Below, piece by piece: positions 1 through 13,168 of a stretch of 64,000 nt of DNA (positions are counted from its first letter, which is position 1; the number at the start of each line of letters is the position of its first letter). A program made the translations under genes and the position numbers. A model generated the notes under the pieces. It saw nothing but the letters and a program-made list of their open reading frames with translations, made no database searches and was not told the DNA's origin. This DNA is from Acanthochromis polyacanthus (taxonomy: Eukaryota; Chordata; Actinopteri; Pomacentridae). The stretch covers positions 13,563,361 through 13,627,360 of the forward strand of contig NC_067120.1 of the NCBI RefSeq assembly GCF_021347895.1. Direction: 5' to 3'.

Positions 1-589
1 AGCGCTCACACAGTCAACCCCTTCTGTCCGGAATGAAATATCGCAACACGATTTTAAATAGACATGCCCGGTCCCCAGTGGCTAAACCCCGAGCACTTAG
101 GTAATTAAATTTTCCTCCACATCGCCATTAGATTTGCATCTGGTACTCTGCAAAAAAAAAAAAAAAAAAAAAAAAAAACAATATTGCATGGGAGGATCAA
201 ATTCTTGTTCTAATTCTTATTTTCAGACCATTTCAGAGCTTAAATACTTTGGTTTCTTCTAACTTCAGGTACTCAAAATGATGACATTATGAAGTTTGTA
301 AGAATCAAAACTAGCAAATATGCAGACATACCAGGATGCACTGTTAGAGAGTAAACATTCTCCATTTTTGAGAAATTTGAGAAAACAGACATGGTGGAAA
401 CTTGCTGTGTGTTTTCAACATATGGTAAAATACACTGCTCAGCCAAAAAAAAAAGTTGCACACTGTATTTTGTTGGACTGGCTTTAGCTTTGAGTATGGC
501 ACTCATTCACTGTGGCATTGTTTCGATAAGCTTCTGCGATGTCACAGCATTTATTTCTGTCCAGAGATCAAATGGATTTTTTTCATGAT

Positions 590-800
590 AAGATAAGATG
601 AGACATAATAAATTTTATTGATCTCTCTGAAGCGAAATTGACACGTTGCAGCAGCTGGAGACCGATAAGGCATGAAAGAAGCAGAACAAGAATTGCAAAA
701 TTACAAAAAGGCTATAAAATAAAGATACAACCGTAAAGGTCCTATAGAGACAATATACCAGGAATGATAAATCTATATATCATTCTATTTATAAATCCAG
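590..800 (+). repeat. Dispersed repeat, LINE-tail-like, copy 1
   Basis: This block matches, in reverse complement, the block at about 55,235-55,430. Shared landmarks in order are the TTTATTGAT run, CAGCAGCTGGA, AGAAGCAGAACAAGAATT and AATATACCAGGAAT. Two diverged copies in opposite orientation, 54 kb apart, show a dispersed repeat. The start resembles the 3' tails of fish non-LTR elements, but the exact family is not established. Confidence 0.6.
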
Positions 801-1425
801 GAGGAGGAAGTGTAGATACGGTGGGGGAGTGGCCGGTTAGAGTCTCTCTGGGACCATGGCCACCTCAGGTAAGTCTGTGGTGTAAAGTAGCAGCTGTGTC
901 TTTATCTCAGAGCTGCCAGCTTGTGACCAGACCTGAGAGTGACATTTGTTTTGTGTGGGATGCTGACAGGGGGTCCTCCCCTAGAAAAGTTTGAAAATGA
1001 TTGACCCTGTTTCCTGCATTCTGGTATAATTTAAGAGCGTTTTGCCTGTTAAAATCTTATTATAGAGATAACATTAAGGGGTAATAAAAAAAAAACATTG
1101 AGCTTAAAAAAAATGAAAAAAAAACAGAGCAAGGGCAGGCAGTGTTGAAAATAGTTCTTCATGTAAAATATGGATGAAAGTTCTGTGGCTGGATGTGTAC
1201 ATCACATTTCAGGATTTTACATAAATATATGCATAATTTAAGAACTCCAGCAACCATTTTGTAACATTTGTCTTGGAGGATTTTAATGCACACACTCAAC
1301 AGCTTCAAGTTGACCACGTCAGCCAACTAAATAATAAAAAGTGCTGAAGCAAAAACAAAGCATAACTTCAAAACTTAAATTATCCATTCACTGAACAGAA
1401 TTACAATCAGACACTAAACTCTCTA

Positions 1426-2672
1426 TTAAATGTCAAAACAATCCATGTGACTCTAAAAAATCAACAACTTTACAAACTCTAAGATTAAACTCTCCACAAG
1501 GATCCAAAAGAAGTTGGACTTCTACATGAGAGCTTTAATTATTCTTCATCTACTTCCTGAAAAGTTAAAGTTTTTCGTCAGTAAAAAAGACAAAAACTAA
1601 TACTTTCAGCTGAACTAAAGACAGACTTTGTGATTTTTCTGCTCACATGTTGTGTTGTTGTAAACTTACTCTTTCAAATAAATAGGCGCCTAACCCCCTG
1701 GAAACCAGTGGTTGTTCTTTTTTATGTCACTCCTCAGCAACCCTAGACAGCCGGTCATAATGTTTTTTGAGCAACACACCATACTATGATGTTTTTACAG
1801 TGAAGGTTCTACTATGAAACCAGTTTGACATGCTCAGGTGTTTTATGTGTGAAAACTCAGAGATTTCAGGTATCAGAAGGTGGTTTTCAACTTTCTTTGT
1901 TAACTTTCTGCTTCAACTTTAAACTAAATTTACTTCACTAAGCCAGCCCTCTGGACTTCCAGTAAGCTGTGTTCCTATTGGCTGTCCAGGTGGCTGCTTG
2001 GGGTTATCAGGAACACCTGAGCAGCTCAGTGTCTTCCTGCTTTATGTCTGCAGTCAAACATTTCCTCTGCTTCTCTTCACTGAACCGAGTTTTTGCTCCG
2101 TTGCTTTAATTTGTTCTTAAGGTGTTGGCTTGCAGCTTCCAGCAGTAAAATCCTCTTGAATGTGTTTCTTGGTGTGTTTCAGGGCTTTGTACTGGATAGT
2201 TGTCTTGGTAAATGTGGTTCTTTAGCCACAGTTAGCACATGGTGCTAACATATGCAGTGATTAGTGGATTTGGTGCAGGTGAGTTGTGTCTTTGTCTTGG
2301 CTGTAGTGAGTCTTTAGAGGTTTTTGGTCAGACACATTCTGTATTCTTGTTTGTGAACCAGCGTTGGTTGTCCAGAAGGTGAGAGTTCCTGTCCTGATTC
2401 TCTGTTTAAAGAGCTTCTCTGGTAGGCTGCAGGAGACTTTAGTGTTTGGGTTGTGTTAGTTTGGTTTTTGTACGGTTTCATTTGGACGACTATCTTGAGG
2501 CCCCTCCATGTGGAGCAGCAGAAACATTTGTCAGCAGTTTGAGCAGGAGAAGGTGAGCTTCAGAGTAGAAATGAGAAGGAAACCTTCTTGACCCGTGTGG
2601 TGAGTCTGTAGTTCTTTGGTCTGAAAGCACCAGAAGAGTCGCCTCATTAAAGGAGAAAACGGGAGATATTGT
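1426..2672 (+). repeat. Dispersed repeat family R1, copy A (5' truncated)
   Basis: Nearly collinear with 37,995-39,224 (copy B, same strand) and with 52,363-53,690 reversed (copy C). It lacks the roughly 50-bp tandem array found at one end of copies B and C, so it is truncated at that end. Compared with B it also lacks about 100 bp between the CCATGTGG motif near 2,512 and AGCAGCAGAAAC. No intact reading frame is apparent. I do not recognise the family. Confidence 0.7.
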
Positions 2673-3639
2673 GGTTCTTCTGTCGCTCTGCAGTTTCCTT
2701 AGACTAAATATCAAGTTTCTATTTCAAATGATTTACCATGTGAGCCCAAGAAGACTTCAGTAAACTCCTTCCATCCCCTGGACAAAACAGATTTTATTCC
2801 CATGTTGAATCTTTTTAAATATGTTTGAGTTTTTTTTTTTTTTTTTCCATAAATGGCAAATATGAGGCTTTTATTTTTCTGGAAGTAAAAGGAAATGTTA
2901 CTTATCCGTAGTTTCACTAACTTTAGCTGCACTTTCACCATGTTCTAATTGATAGATCATTTTTTAAAATCTTAAAATAGCTACACTTCCTTTGCATATT
3001 TGGTCATTTCTTATGTTGCTGCTGTTTCATGGCAATTACATTTTAATACCACTTTAAATACAGATAACTGAAAAGATTTTTTTTTTTAAAAAACATGGCT
3101 CTGAAGTACTCAATGAACTGATGTGTCAGATTTCAGTCAATTAAATCTTAAATTCATTTACCTAAGAAAACCATCCTTTAATATCTTACCTTAAAATGAC
3201 CAACATTTAAAAAAATATAGGTGCAAAGTAAAAGTTTCGCACTAAAGATGAATCACTGATGAACATTTAGGAAACGGATATCCATTTCTAATATTTCTAT
3301 CAAATATGTTTGTCTATAAAATATACTGGAGATCAATAAAAATGTCTGCATAGTGAAATATATGAAGTTCATCTGCATTTATACATCATATTTATGTTTA
3401 AATAACTTGAACTGCAGCCCACATTCAGTCAAGTTAGCGGACTTACGGAATTAAACGTTTCCAGGTTTCTGACAAAATAAAAGCTTTATGGAAAAATTAC
3501 ATGATTTCAAAAATATTACTTTGAAAATGTAAATAAAACAGTAATAAGTGTTAGCTAGCTGCTTGAGTTGCTCTGAATATTTTTGTTCTCGTCATTGTCA
3601 TTAGTTATTTAAATTTTAATAAAAATGTATGCAGGATAT

Positions 3640-3830
3640 ATCCCATGGACTTCAAAAGTCCCACAATTATATATTCATCTGGACAAGTTCTGTATGATTT
3701 TCAACAAGTTCTATGTCAGTTTGGATCGTTTCTCATCTTTTTGGATCATTTTTGTGTCTTTGGGATATTTTTTGAGTCATTTAGGACAAATTTCGTGTCA
3801 TTCTGGACTAATTTTACAGCTGAGGCTGCA
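3640..3830. repeat. Degenerate low-complexity tandem repeat
   Basis: A T/G-rich stretch in which variants of a short unit (roughly TTTGGATCATTTTTGTGTC) recur about every 20-25 bases with much divergence. The two overlapping open frames across it are a product of this composition, not genes. Confidence 0.4.
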
Positions 3831-6800
3831 GGTTCTCAGTATTGAATACAGAATAAATGCTTTCAACTTTGAAAATGCAAATGTGAATAAAGTCTGATAT
3901 TAAATTGATTTCATTTGATATCCTAAGTTTATTGAACATATTTTGTCAAGTTCAGTTAATCTAACTCAGCTCAGTTTACATTTCCATAACTTATAAGACA
4001 ACTTTGTACTAAAAAAATAAGTGAAGTGTAGTTTATGCACAACTTTAAAGCAGCAGGAGAACTCATGTTTCTCCGCTGAATCAACTCAAAGTGGTTTACA
4101 GTGCAGTATTTGTTAAAGTATATTTTCCCAGAGCCACCTGCATAACTGTAGAGTCTTGTATTACACTCACATGCAGACTGCCTTTATATTTTTATCAGGT
4201 CAGTGGGCTGGAGTGTAGTCTTTTGCTGGCTCTTCTAATTAAACTCTGAGATCCATCTAAAATCTGTTTGAAGCATCTGAACTGACAGCACATCTGGAAA
4301 GTTTAATTTGCATAGAGCAGGAGCTTTGTTCATAAACTGTTCGCTATTTTTAAAATCTGATGAGATAATTGCTGCTTACCAAATGAAGACACTCTTGGGA
4401 ATACAACTGAACCATTTTGAGTAATAGGAATATTTTAAAATTCAAATAGTATAAATGTTTTTTTCTATATGCAGGATGTCGATAATACATTTTGCACAGC
4501 AGCTGGTGAAGATAAAAAGCCTTGCGGGGTGAAAGCGGGGTGAGATTCAGACATGAAGCGTGAGTAACAGCAGTGACGGATGAGTTGACCTGAGTAAAAC
4601 CTGCTGCACTTACAAGCAGCGGCAGCCTCGAATTACTCTGCAGAGTTGGTATGATTCATCCTATTATCTGCAAATAAAACTTCAGTTATGATCACCACCT
4701 TTGCTACGTTTTATCGGACACACTAGTATAAGTAATGCATGTGTGCTGGCATATCTAATGGTGTTTCTCATGATGCTCACCTCATTTAATCTGTGCCTCA
4801 GGATGAATGTGTGCATCATTTTTGCATTTGCCTGCAGAATTTCCCCTCAAACACTGACAGCACAGTGCAAGCTGTTCCACGGCAAATATATGCTAATTAA
4901 ACCAACATGTTGTCCCCTCATGTAATGTGATGTATAGCATCTTCTTGGCCACTTTAACACTTGTCTTACTGGTTTATTTCGGTGCTCTGCAGTCAGGATT
5001 TATCTCTAAATAGTAATAAATAGATTCTGTGATTATGCAAATGTTTGTTGGTTCAGATGCTGCCGGTGTTGGAGAAAATTATACACACCAGACATAAGCA
5101 ACTGATATTAGCAGAAGCTGAGTGAGATAATCAATGATTGTTTTTGTCAATGATGGGTTGAACATTCCAGAAATATCCACAGATTTGACCAGAAACTCCA
5201 TAAATCATTATCTTGCAACAGCAGCAGACATTAAAACATTTGTTAAACTGCAGTAAGACACAGTCAACAGATCTGCAGGTGCTCAAATTTTAAAAAAATT
5301 TTGCACAGAAAGACTGCACTAAGAGGAGTGAGGAAGCTGAGGGACAGTCCAGCAGTGAAAAGCAAGCTGAGTTTTAACAGAAACCATTTGTTTACTCCTG
5401 GCTTTATCTGCAAATAATTTAAAAAACGACAAGCAAGTCTTCCACACATATAATAGTTCCAGTCTGTGGAGGAGCTGAAGCCTGGAAGATATTGTTTTCA
5501 GTGGAGAGAGTCCAGAGAGCTGGGGTCAAAAGTGAAGCGGAGGTTATTTTTCATCAGCATTGTTTCACTTAACTCTATGAGGGGCATTATGGAAACTAAT
5601 CCTCTCATTTGCACCTTTGAATATACATTTATGACCTTCAGTGGCTTCGCTTCCAGTTGATTCATTATTTGATGCTCCCACTTTCCAGAGGGCTTTGTGA
5701 CCTTATTGCTTTTAAACAGCGGTGAGCGTGTGGGCTTTGAAAGTGTCGTCATTCAGCTGTGTTTCATACGTGTAGGAAGAGAGGCTGAAACCTCCTGCAA
5801 CTTACAATGCTGCAGATAATGAAAGATAACCGGGAATGATAGGTCTTGTAGCTGTGTTGCATTAAAGTCTATAGAGGCTTCTGACAGGAGAACAATTACC
5901 TCCTCAGCTTCAGTACATTCCTCCTTCCTCCTTGGAAGATTGTTAAACAGTGGAGAACACTGAGCCAGAAAAATCTCTTCCATTTGCAGCTGATATCAAA
6001 GCCTGAGGCTTACACTTTGTGCTTCTGATGTATTTTCTGTAGCCAACTGCAGCTGCACTGGGGAACAGTTTTGATATCAAGTGATCCGGCTGTATTTGGC
6101 ATGCTATCTATAAGAATCAAAACAGTATTATTCCGATTTAAAATGTAAGCACAGCATGCAAGATGTTATTGAATTCTGTCCATTCTTGTTAACATAAAGG
6201 AAAGGGGATATATAGTTGCAACTTACGGCATCTCTACAACAGAACAGACATCATGAAACAATCGAGGATGTACTGTATCGGAAATGATAACAGGCAGACT
6301 GAGAATGGGGTCATAGAAAGTAGCAGAGTAGTCAGCCTCATATCTGCGACGGATAGAGTTACAGAGGTAGTTAGTGCTGCTTGGTGAACATTGTTCCACT
6401 CCTCCTGAAGCGTCAGGTGTAGCTGACTGACATTTTGGGCACCAGATCTTCCAGAGCATCCCACAGTGACACATCTGGAAAGTCTCCAGGTCGTAGCAGG
6501 GCTGTGACATTTTCAGGTGCTATACAAAGGCGGTGCAGGTTCTGGTGACAATACGAAACCTTTTTTTTTTCATTCAAGGTTTGATTAATTTTAAACAAAC
6601 AAAACCAAACAACATTAAATATTAAAATAAAAAACATAAACAACAAAACTGACACATTGCTAAAAATGATGTGGAAAAGATATGTGGTGACCATGAGTCA
6701 ATAAAGAAAAAAATGCAAACAAACAAAAAAAAACAGGGCAGCAATCACATATCAGTTTTACATCTCATGAATATCATAGATTTCATACAGATGTTATGCA

Positions 6801-7569
6801 TCACTAATGCGAGCCAGAAAAGCCTGCCACATTTGGTTAATTTTACTTGGGACAGTGCTTATCCTGGTGATCATATTCTCAAAAGCAACTGTCTTTGTCA
6901 TAAGCTTACGCCACTCTGAAAATTCTGGCTTCCATGGGCTCTTTCCACACAGCCTGTTAAAATCAGTCTAAGCTCTGCCTTACACAGGTTTGATGGTATA
7001 AACAAAAGGACATTAGGAAACCTTGTTAAAATGTCATGTTTTGGTGGTGAGTGAACGGGATAACAAGGTGTAAGGGTTTTATGTTGATATTGAGCATTGT
7101 CATCGTCACTGATGAAATGCAGGTGTGTTTCTGTCCATATCATCACTCCTCCACATCCATGGAAGGATCTCGTACGACGTCGACATCTGCAGTATTCTCC
7201 TTTACAACAGCAGATGTGATGTCCACCATCTGCTCCATACAGATGAAAACAACATCCGTCAGTGAAAAGAGCCCATCCTCCATCCTGCTAGCGTCCAACA
7301 GAATAAAGTGTTTTCCAACTGGAGCCAATAACACAGCAGTTTACAGGCAGATTAGGGCCTTGATGGGGCCTTTCCTCACAGTTAAAGCAGATATAATCCA
7401 GTTATGCACTCCCACAACTTCATCAGCAGTCTGCAGACGATCACAAATGGTTTCGCAGAGGGCAGATTTAATAACCCTCAGACTGTGCTGTAACGTGTCT
7501 GCAACGATCTCTTAGTTGTCAGCTGTGGACATTCAAGTACCTGAAGGTCTAACCGACAGCCAGCATGCA

Positions 7570-7760
7570 GCATACCAACAACCCATTCTCATCTTTCTCT
7601 TGACATCTGTGGCAGCGTGTCATTTGAATAAAGCTGCATTTTAAAGTGGCCTTTGATAGCCACTGGTCAAAGGAGCGTCTGTGTTCTGGTCACACTCTCT
7701 GATCGTTGTACTTTAAAACCACACTCATTTGCATTTAAGTCCCTAACAAACAAAAGGACT
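7570..7760 (-). repeat. Degenerate dispersed repeat (possible family of three)
   Basis: Read on the minus strand, this block shares an ordered set of landmarks with plus-strand blocks near 15,560-15,740 and 26,300-26,520: a GACCAGTGGCTATCAAAG-like start, a GCAGCTTTATTCAAATG-like core and a GCTGCATG-like end. Similarity is weak. The family is unidentified. Confidence 0.35.
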
Positions 7761-10700
7761 ATTGCAAACATAGTTTTTTTAGGTTGTCCACATGCATTTA
7801 TGAAGAGCTTTATGTTTTACTGCTAAACCATGAGATATAAAACAATTTTTTCCCTTCGATATACCAGTCCATTTATGTCTACTTTAATGTTTTATTTCCA
7901 GTTTTTCACCACTGCTCCCAGAAATGTTCTCCATCATTTGTTTTTTGAGTATCCCACATTCGTTTCTTACATATTGCTCCCATATGACACAACTGCTACC
8001 TCTCTTGAATATTCTTTGCAGTTGCAATCAACCCTGAGGGCACATGGATGAATATGGACATGATGCAGTCCTCCAGAATTAGCATTTTGCTCTTAAGCAA
8101 CATGATGCATTTAAATGGCCGTCAGACGGCGGTGATGAGTTGGACTCATTTGAAATTTTCAAAAGGAAATCCTTGCAGAGAGTCCAATTATATTCAGACA
8201 GGATTTACCCTAAGTAGCTAAATCCAAAACTCATGGCCACCAGCGGCAAAGCATGACTGTCTGTCTCTGTGTATGATTTTGAAGCAGCTCTGTTTCCAGA
8301 TGCAGATTTAAAACCTCACAGTAAGTTACAGCACAATTAGAGGACTGTGCGGAGCCTCGTGGCCTCTGGCGGCTTCTATTTGTTTTTCAGCTGATTGTTG
8401 ATTAGCAGAGGTCAGTGTCATACATATAAATGAAATTAGCTTCGGTGCTGATAACTGATGAAATGATCTCTCTGATATGAATGATGAGATCTAAATAATT
8501 CTGTCTAATGAGCACGAAGTCATTGAGATTCAGTGTGAGACTGTGAGTCAGTCTGTGCAGCTGCCCACACATCCTGCAGGCCCTCGACCTCCTGCTCCCT
8601 CAGATCAGCGCTGTGAGGAAACCATCTGAAAGTCATCCAGTCCTGTCCAAACTACGGCCTGAAGCCTCCCCGTGCGCACACACAAACACAGCATAATACA
8701 ATAGAGGATCAACAAGAACATCCCTTCCAACCCCAAACTAAATTATATTTGTTGTTACATGTGTTGCTGCATCTGCTTCCACCCTGCAGTACCCCGCTCT
8801 GCCTTGGCGAGCCCGTCAGTTTACTCTGTTAGTGTTTATGTTGTGAGACGCTGTATTTATTCAGGTGTGTGACTTAAGAAGAAGCTGAGAAAGTCGGCAT
8901 GCCAAGAAGCCTCAAGCTGTCTCTGCTTGTATCCTTCGTTCAACACTGTGTTCGGGAGCGCAACAGTGTTTTATTCAAAGTGTTTCTCCGTCGAACCAAA
9001 GCCGAAACGAAAAAGCAAAACGTGCATTTGCTGTATTTCTCACACTTGTTCTAAAGTGCAATTGCAACATGTTTCCTCGCATTTGCACAACGTATTATGA
9101 CAGTGTTGTGGTGCGGTGACCCCTCAGTGACCCAAGTGAAAACATGTTATCAACTGCTGTTGACTTTCACATGAAAGTCAGTGAGCAGAGAGAACAGCAG
9201 TTTCTGTTCAAGGTTTGCAAAATGAAACCCTGTTCAACAATATTTACAGAGGGATAAGACGTCTGAGGATAAAGATCTTTTCAAAGCTCCACTAATTAAT
9301 ACCGCAAATTAAAAATAGATTAGATTGTGTTTGTAATGTGAAAGGGGTCATTCAGTTCCCTTGAGCTCTGCTGAGGTTTTTAAGCGCATTGTCTTCTGGG
9401 GCTTTTATCCGTTGTGCAATTTTCAGCTGAAGCAAAGTTTTGATTCTGTCACATTACACGATACACACAGCTAGCATCAGACTGGTGAACATTGTGTAAC
9501 TTTTAGCTGTTAAAGAGGTGGTGGAGACTCAAAATTGAGCTAAAAGGAGAGAAAATACTGAATTTGAAATAATCAAGTGGCCAGAAGAACATCTACAAAT
9601 ATATTCTAATGTTGCTCTGTATCTGCCTATGTCAAAACAGACAACTGGATGCAAACATATTTATCCATATCAACTTTTTGTAGTACTTACACTTGCTCTA
9701 CTGCTCCTGTCTGACCCAAAACTCAATTATGGCTTCTTAAAATGCAACTCACAGTGTACAAGTAAGTAAATGCAATCTTACTGAGATATTTGAACAATTT
9801 TAGGTAATTATGGGAAGAACCAAATTAGAATCACGATGTAATTTCGCCAAAAACCCTGAAAATCAGCAACAAAACACTTCATTGCTGCGTGAAAACAAGG
9901 AACTAAACCATCTGATTAGTCGCCCTGCAACAGACTTCCCTGCTAACCTTTTAGGAGGCATTTTGACAGGAAACCCACACATTCAGCTACTAATATTAAC
10001 AATTCCTACACTCTTACTACTGTGTATGCTGACGTGACTTACAGATACACTTTCACTATACTGTGACGAGTCCTATTTTAACACCTATTCCTGTTTCCCA
10101 CTATTTTCAATGGCTCCCATTACACTACAGTACTCACATTTGTCCATGTTTTCGCTTCTGCCTCACAGCTACACCTGCTTTTCAGATTTCCTTGCTGATG
10201 TCTTCAGGTTTTTGTTTGCTTCCCTCTTCCTGACCTGTATCCTTGCACTGACAAAGCCTTTAAACCTGCTTTCATCCCGCTGCTGCTGCTGCAACCTGCT
10301 TGTTGATCTCAGCTGAGAAACTGAGAATGCCAAGTAGAAGCCACTGGCAGTTTGATCACACATTGTTCTATTTCCCTGGGTTCTGTTCAGCAACAAAGAC
10401 ACAACCCTCTGCAGCTCCACATACTGTATGGACTATGAATGCATAACAAAGGACAAGACCAGACATTTCCATCCCTGTGTTTACATCTCCCCCATATGTT
10501 TCCAGTTTGTGTGAGTATTGCTGATGTGCTGAGAGACATATCTGAGACCACCCTGGGATGATGTAATTATCCTACACAGGATATGCAGCAGAGGAGATCT
10601 TAGCCCAGGGGACCCTCCCTCCATGCAGTAATGTAATCACCTGACTGGAGTCATCATGGTGAGCCCTAAATACACTCTCACAGTCTGAGGATATGATAAA

Positions 10701-12194
10701 TACGCATCAACCTCCAAATCTATTGCTTTCCTCATTCTCTTGTGTACTTTTTGGAACAGAAATATGAAACTTTTATTCTCTGGATTATGATAAATCGCTT
10801 TTTCTCACCACTTACAAGACAAATTGGAAGCTAAAATAACTGATGCAATTTATTTGACCTATTAATTTTGACCTATTAACTTGATTTAATGACTGTATTT
10901 TTGGCAAAATGTTTTGTTTTATTCAATCTTTATCACTGTTGAAGTCACATATGCACTAATGGGTCATAATTAGGTCACAACACTGATACTTCAGGCAGAC
11001 GGTGATTCAAATGTTAGCCCCAAATCTGTCTTGTTTGAAGGGGCTGTAATGACTGACAAAAACTCTAAGTTTCCAGATTTTGTAATCTGAATGAAAAAGT
11101 AAAGATAAAAACATAAACTAATTTGTACAAAATATACAATTGATCACAAGTGATGGCAGATGTATTTCTAAGAACTAGACAACCGCTTAATAGGCGACTT
11201 AATTCATTCTAAAGTACTCTGCTGTTAATATAATTTACTGGAATATACTAAGTACATCAACTCAAGCACTGTCCTGTGAGTGTTTTCTTTCTTTTACTCT
11301 GCTACATCTCAGAGGGAAACACTGCATGTCTTACATTCGGACAGCTTGTGTTATGAAGATTTTTGTGCATCAAACATATGAAAGATTTATAAAATGCATT
11401 TTCTTGTAAATGATTCTACTGAACTTTTAACACAATGTTGTTAATTGATGAATTAATTAATAAATTGATAGTAAATTGGCAACTATTTTCATCGATTAGA
11501 GTAGTTATGACATTATTATCAGAATTTATGCAAACCAAACAATCAAATGATTTATGGATAAAACATATATATAATCAGCAGATTAATCAATTAAATGAAA
11601 ATAATCCCTACTTGCAGTTGAAAATAGAACAGTAAAATTCTGCTATTACACTGATGCAAGAGTAATAATAATCTAATTATATATCATATGATAGTATACC
11701 AGCAACTTTGGGCCACTTTTCTGTACTTTTACTTTTCATAGGTCTTCTTTTAGTACATTTTTGAGATAATATTCACATTCTTTTACTAAATATTTTCATT
11801 GCTGGGATTGAACAGTGTGATATCAGTACTTCTACTTAAATAAAGGGTGTGAATTTTTTAAAGATGTGTTTGGATGAAAAAGACAAAAAATGATTTTGCA
11901 CCTAAAGATCTAATTTTTTGCTGAGATCCTGCTTCAAAATAACGTGGTCTGAATATACAGATGAAAACTACATTTTAAATACGATACAATCTATAATCGT
12001 TTTGCGCTGTATTGACACTGGGTGTTACTGTGTGCTTCCAGTGTCCAGGGGCCTCCAGGGGCCCCTCTGACTTTAACTGGCAGTCTGCGCCTTTTAGGTG
12101 ACGGCGGATCGTGTAACATGAGTCGGGATGAAAACTGCTGGCTGGATCCGGCTGCCAGTCCAGATGCTGCTCGCCAAAGAGAGAGAGGAGGTGC

Positions 12195-12824
12195 ATGATG
12201 GATCCCGTCCCACTGCTGCTCATCTTAGTCGCATGTGTACCGCTGAGCCCAGCGGTCTACACCGGGCCCCTGCAGGCGGAGATCTCCAACGGAACCTTCC
12301 ATCACTTCTTCGTCCCGGACGGAGACTATGAGGAGACGGAGGACCCGGAGCAGTGCCAGATGCTGTTCAAGTTCTCGGACGTGTTTCCTTGCGGAGCCTC
12401 CGAGGACACAGACTCGGTGGTGCGCGACGACTTCGTCATCACCAAGCTGCAGGCGGAGGACGCGGCGCGCCTTTTGGAGAGCATCGGCCGGACCGTTGCG
12501 CACGACCTGGACGGAGAGGACAGCTACGGGAAGTTCCTCCAGCGGGAGATCAGCCAGATCAGCGAGGCCTTCTCCAGCGTGGACAAGTCGCTGCTGGAGC
12601 TGGAGGTGAAGTTTAAGCAGAGTCAGGAGACGGAGCTGAAAGAGGAGCAGCAGCTGAACGGCTACGTAGTGAAACAAGTGAGCGACATCAGGGGCGCGCT
12701 GAGGGAAACCACCGACATCTCCCAGGGACTGAAGGACAAACACGAGCTGCTGTCCCTCATCATCCGCAGTCATGGGACCAGACTGAGCCGCCTGAAGACT
12801 GAGTATCTCAACGTGGGCTCTTAG
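12195..12824 (+). CDS. fibin: Fin bud initiation factor (FIBIN)
   Basis: A single-exon gene of 209 codons. FIBIN is a small secreted vertebrate protein first linked to pectoral fin bud (forelimb) initiation; its biochemical action is poorly defined. The product starts with a hydrophobic signal peptide (residues about 2-20, MDPVPLLLILVACVPLS). The family hallmark NGTFHHFFVPDGDYEE follows near residue 32 and includes an NGT sequon. Further family blocks are DLDGEDSYGKFLQRE, the heptad-like region around SSVDKSLLELEVKFKQ, and the C-terminal IRSHGTRLSRLKTEYL. Length and the intronless structure match the family. Two ATGs are adjacent (12,195 and 12,198); the first is chosen, and the second would change the product by one residue. 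The coding region is much more GC-rich than its flanks. Identification is from recalled family sequence. Confidence 0.95.
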   Translation: MMDPVPLLLILVACVPLSPAVYTGPLQAEISNGTFHHFFVPDGDYEETEDPEQCQMLFKFSDVFPCGASEDTDSVVRDDFVITKLQAEDAARLLESIGRTVAHDLDGEDSYGKFLQREISQISEAFSSVDKSLLELEVKFKQSQETELKEEQQLNGYVVKQVSDIRGALRETTDISQGLKDKHELLSLIIRSHGTRLSRLKTEYLNVGS

Positions 12825-13162
12825 TGGGCTTGTGGCAGCTTAATGTGAGATAGAGGAGCCTCCAATTTAAACAAGTGGAAAGTTCACTGTGGCTTATGAG
12901 TATCCTCCTTAAGTATCCCAAATCCTCTGATCTCCAGTTAGTCCCATTCTTTGGAGCTGTGTCACTGAAGGAGCTCAAACACAAATATCAACGCATTCCT
13001 CTGAGTCAGGAGGGAAAAAGGAAATGGGAGCATAAAGGAGCTCTGTGGTGCCACATCTGAGAGGAACTTTATACAGAAGAGATTCCAGAATTGAAATCTA
13101 AATGACCCATTTGTATGATTTAAACCATGATGTTTACAGTTTTAGGTTATTATAACTGATTA

Positions 13163-13168
13163 AATAAA
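13163..13168 (+). promoter_or_regulatory. fibin: Candidate fibin polyadenylation signal
   Basis: An AATAAA hexamer about 340 bases after the fibin stop codon, the first good one downstream. Assigned by position only. Confidence 0.4.

Larger units (their letters stand above)
1..12194. other. Intergenic region upstream of fibin
   Basis: No open frame here looks like a conserved protein: all are short and lack recognisable motifs or convincing exon borders. The stretch holds a poly-A run at about 151-178, LINE-tail-like sequence at 590-800, the truncated copy A of a dispersed repeat (about 1,426-2,672), a low-complexity T/G-rich block at about 3,640-3,830 and a degenerate repeat at about 7,570-7,760. 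Distant fibin enhancers could lie here, but sequence alone does not show them. Confidence 0.6.

Noticed and set aside
7051..7515. 154-codon plus-strand open frame, Ser/Thr-rich
   Set aside because: Biased composition, no recognisable domain, no splice or promoter context, and close to a degenerate repeat. It could be old transposon sequence but is not supportable as a gene.
12225..12773. 182-codon minus-strand open frame and two extra plus-strand frames over fibin
   Set aside because: Shadows of the GC-rich fibin coding sequence; no family resemblance.
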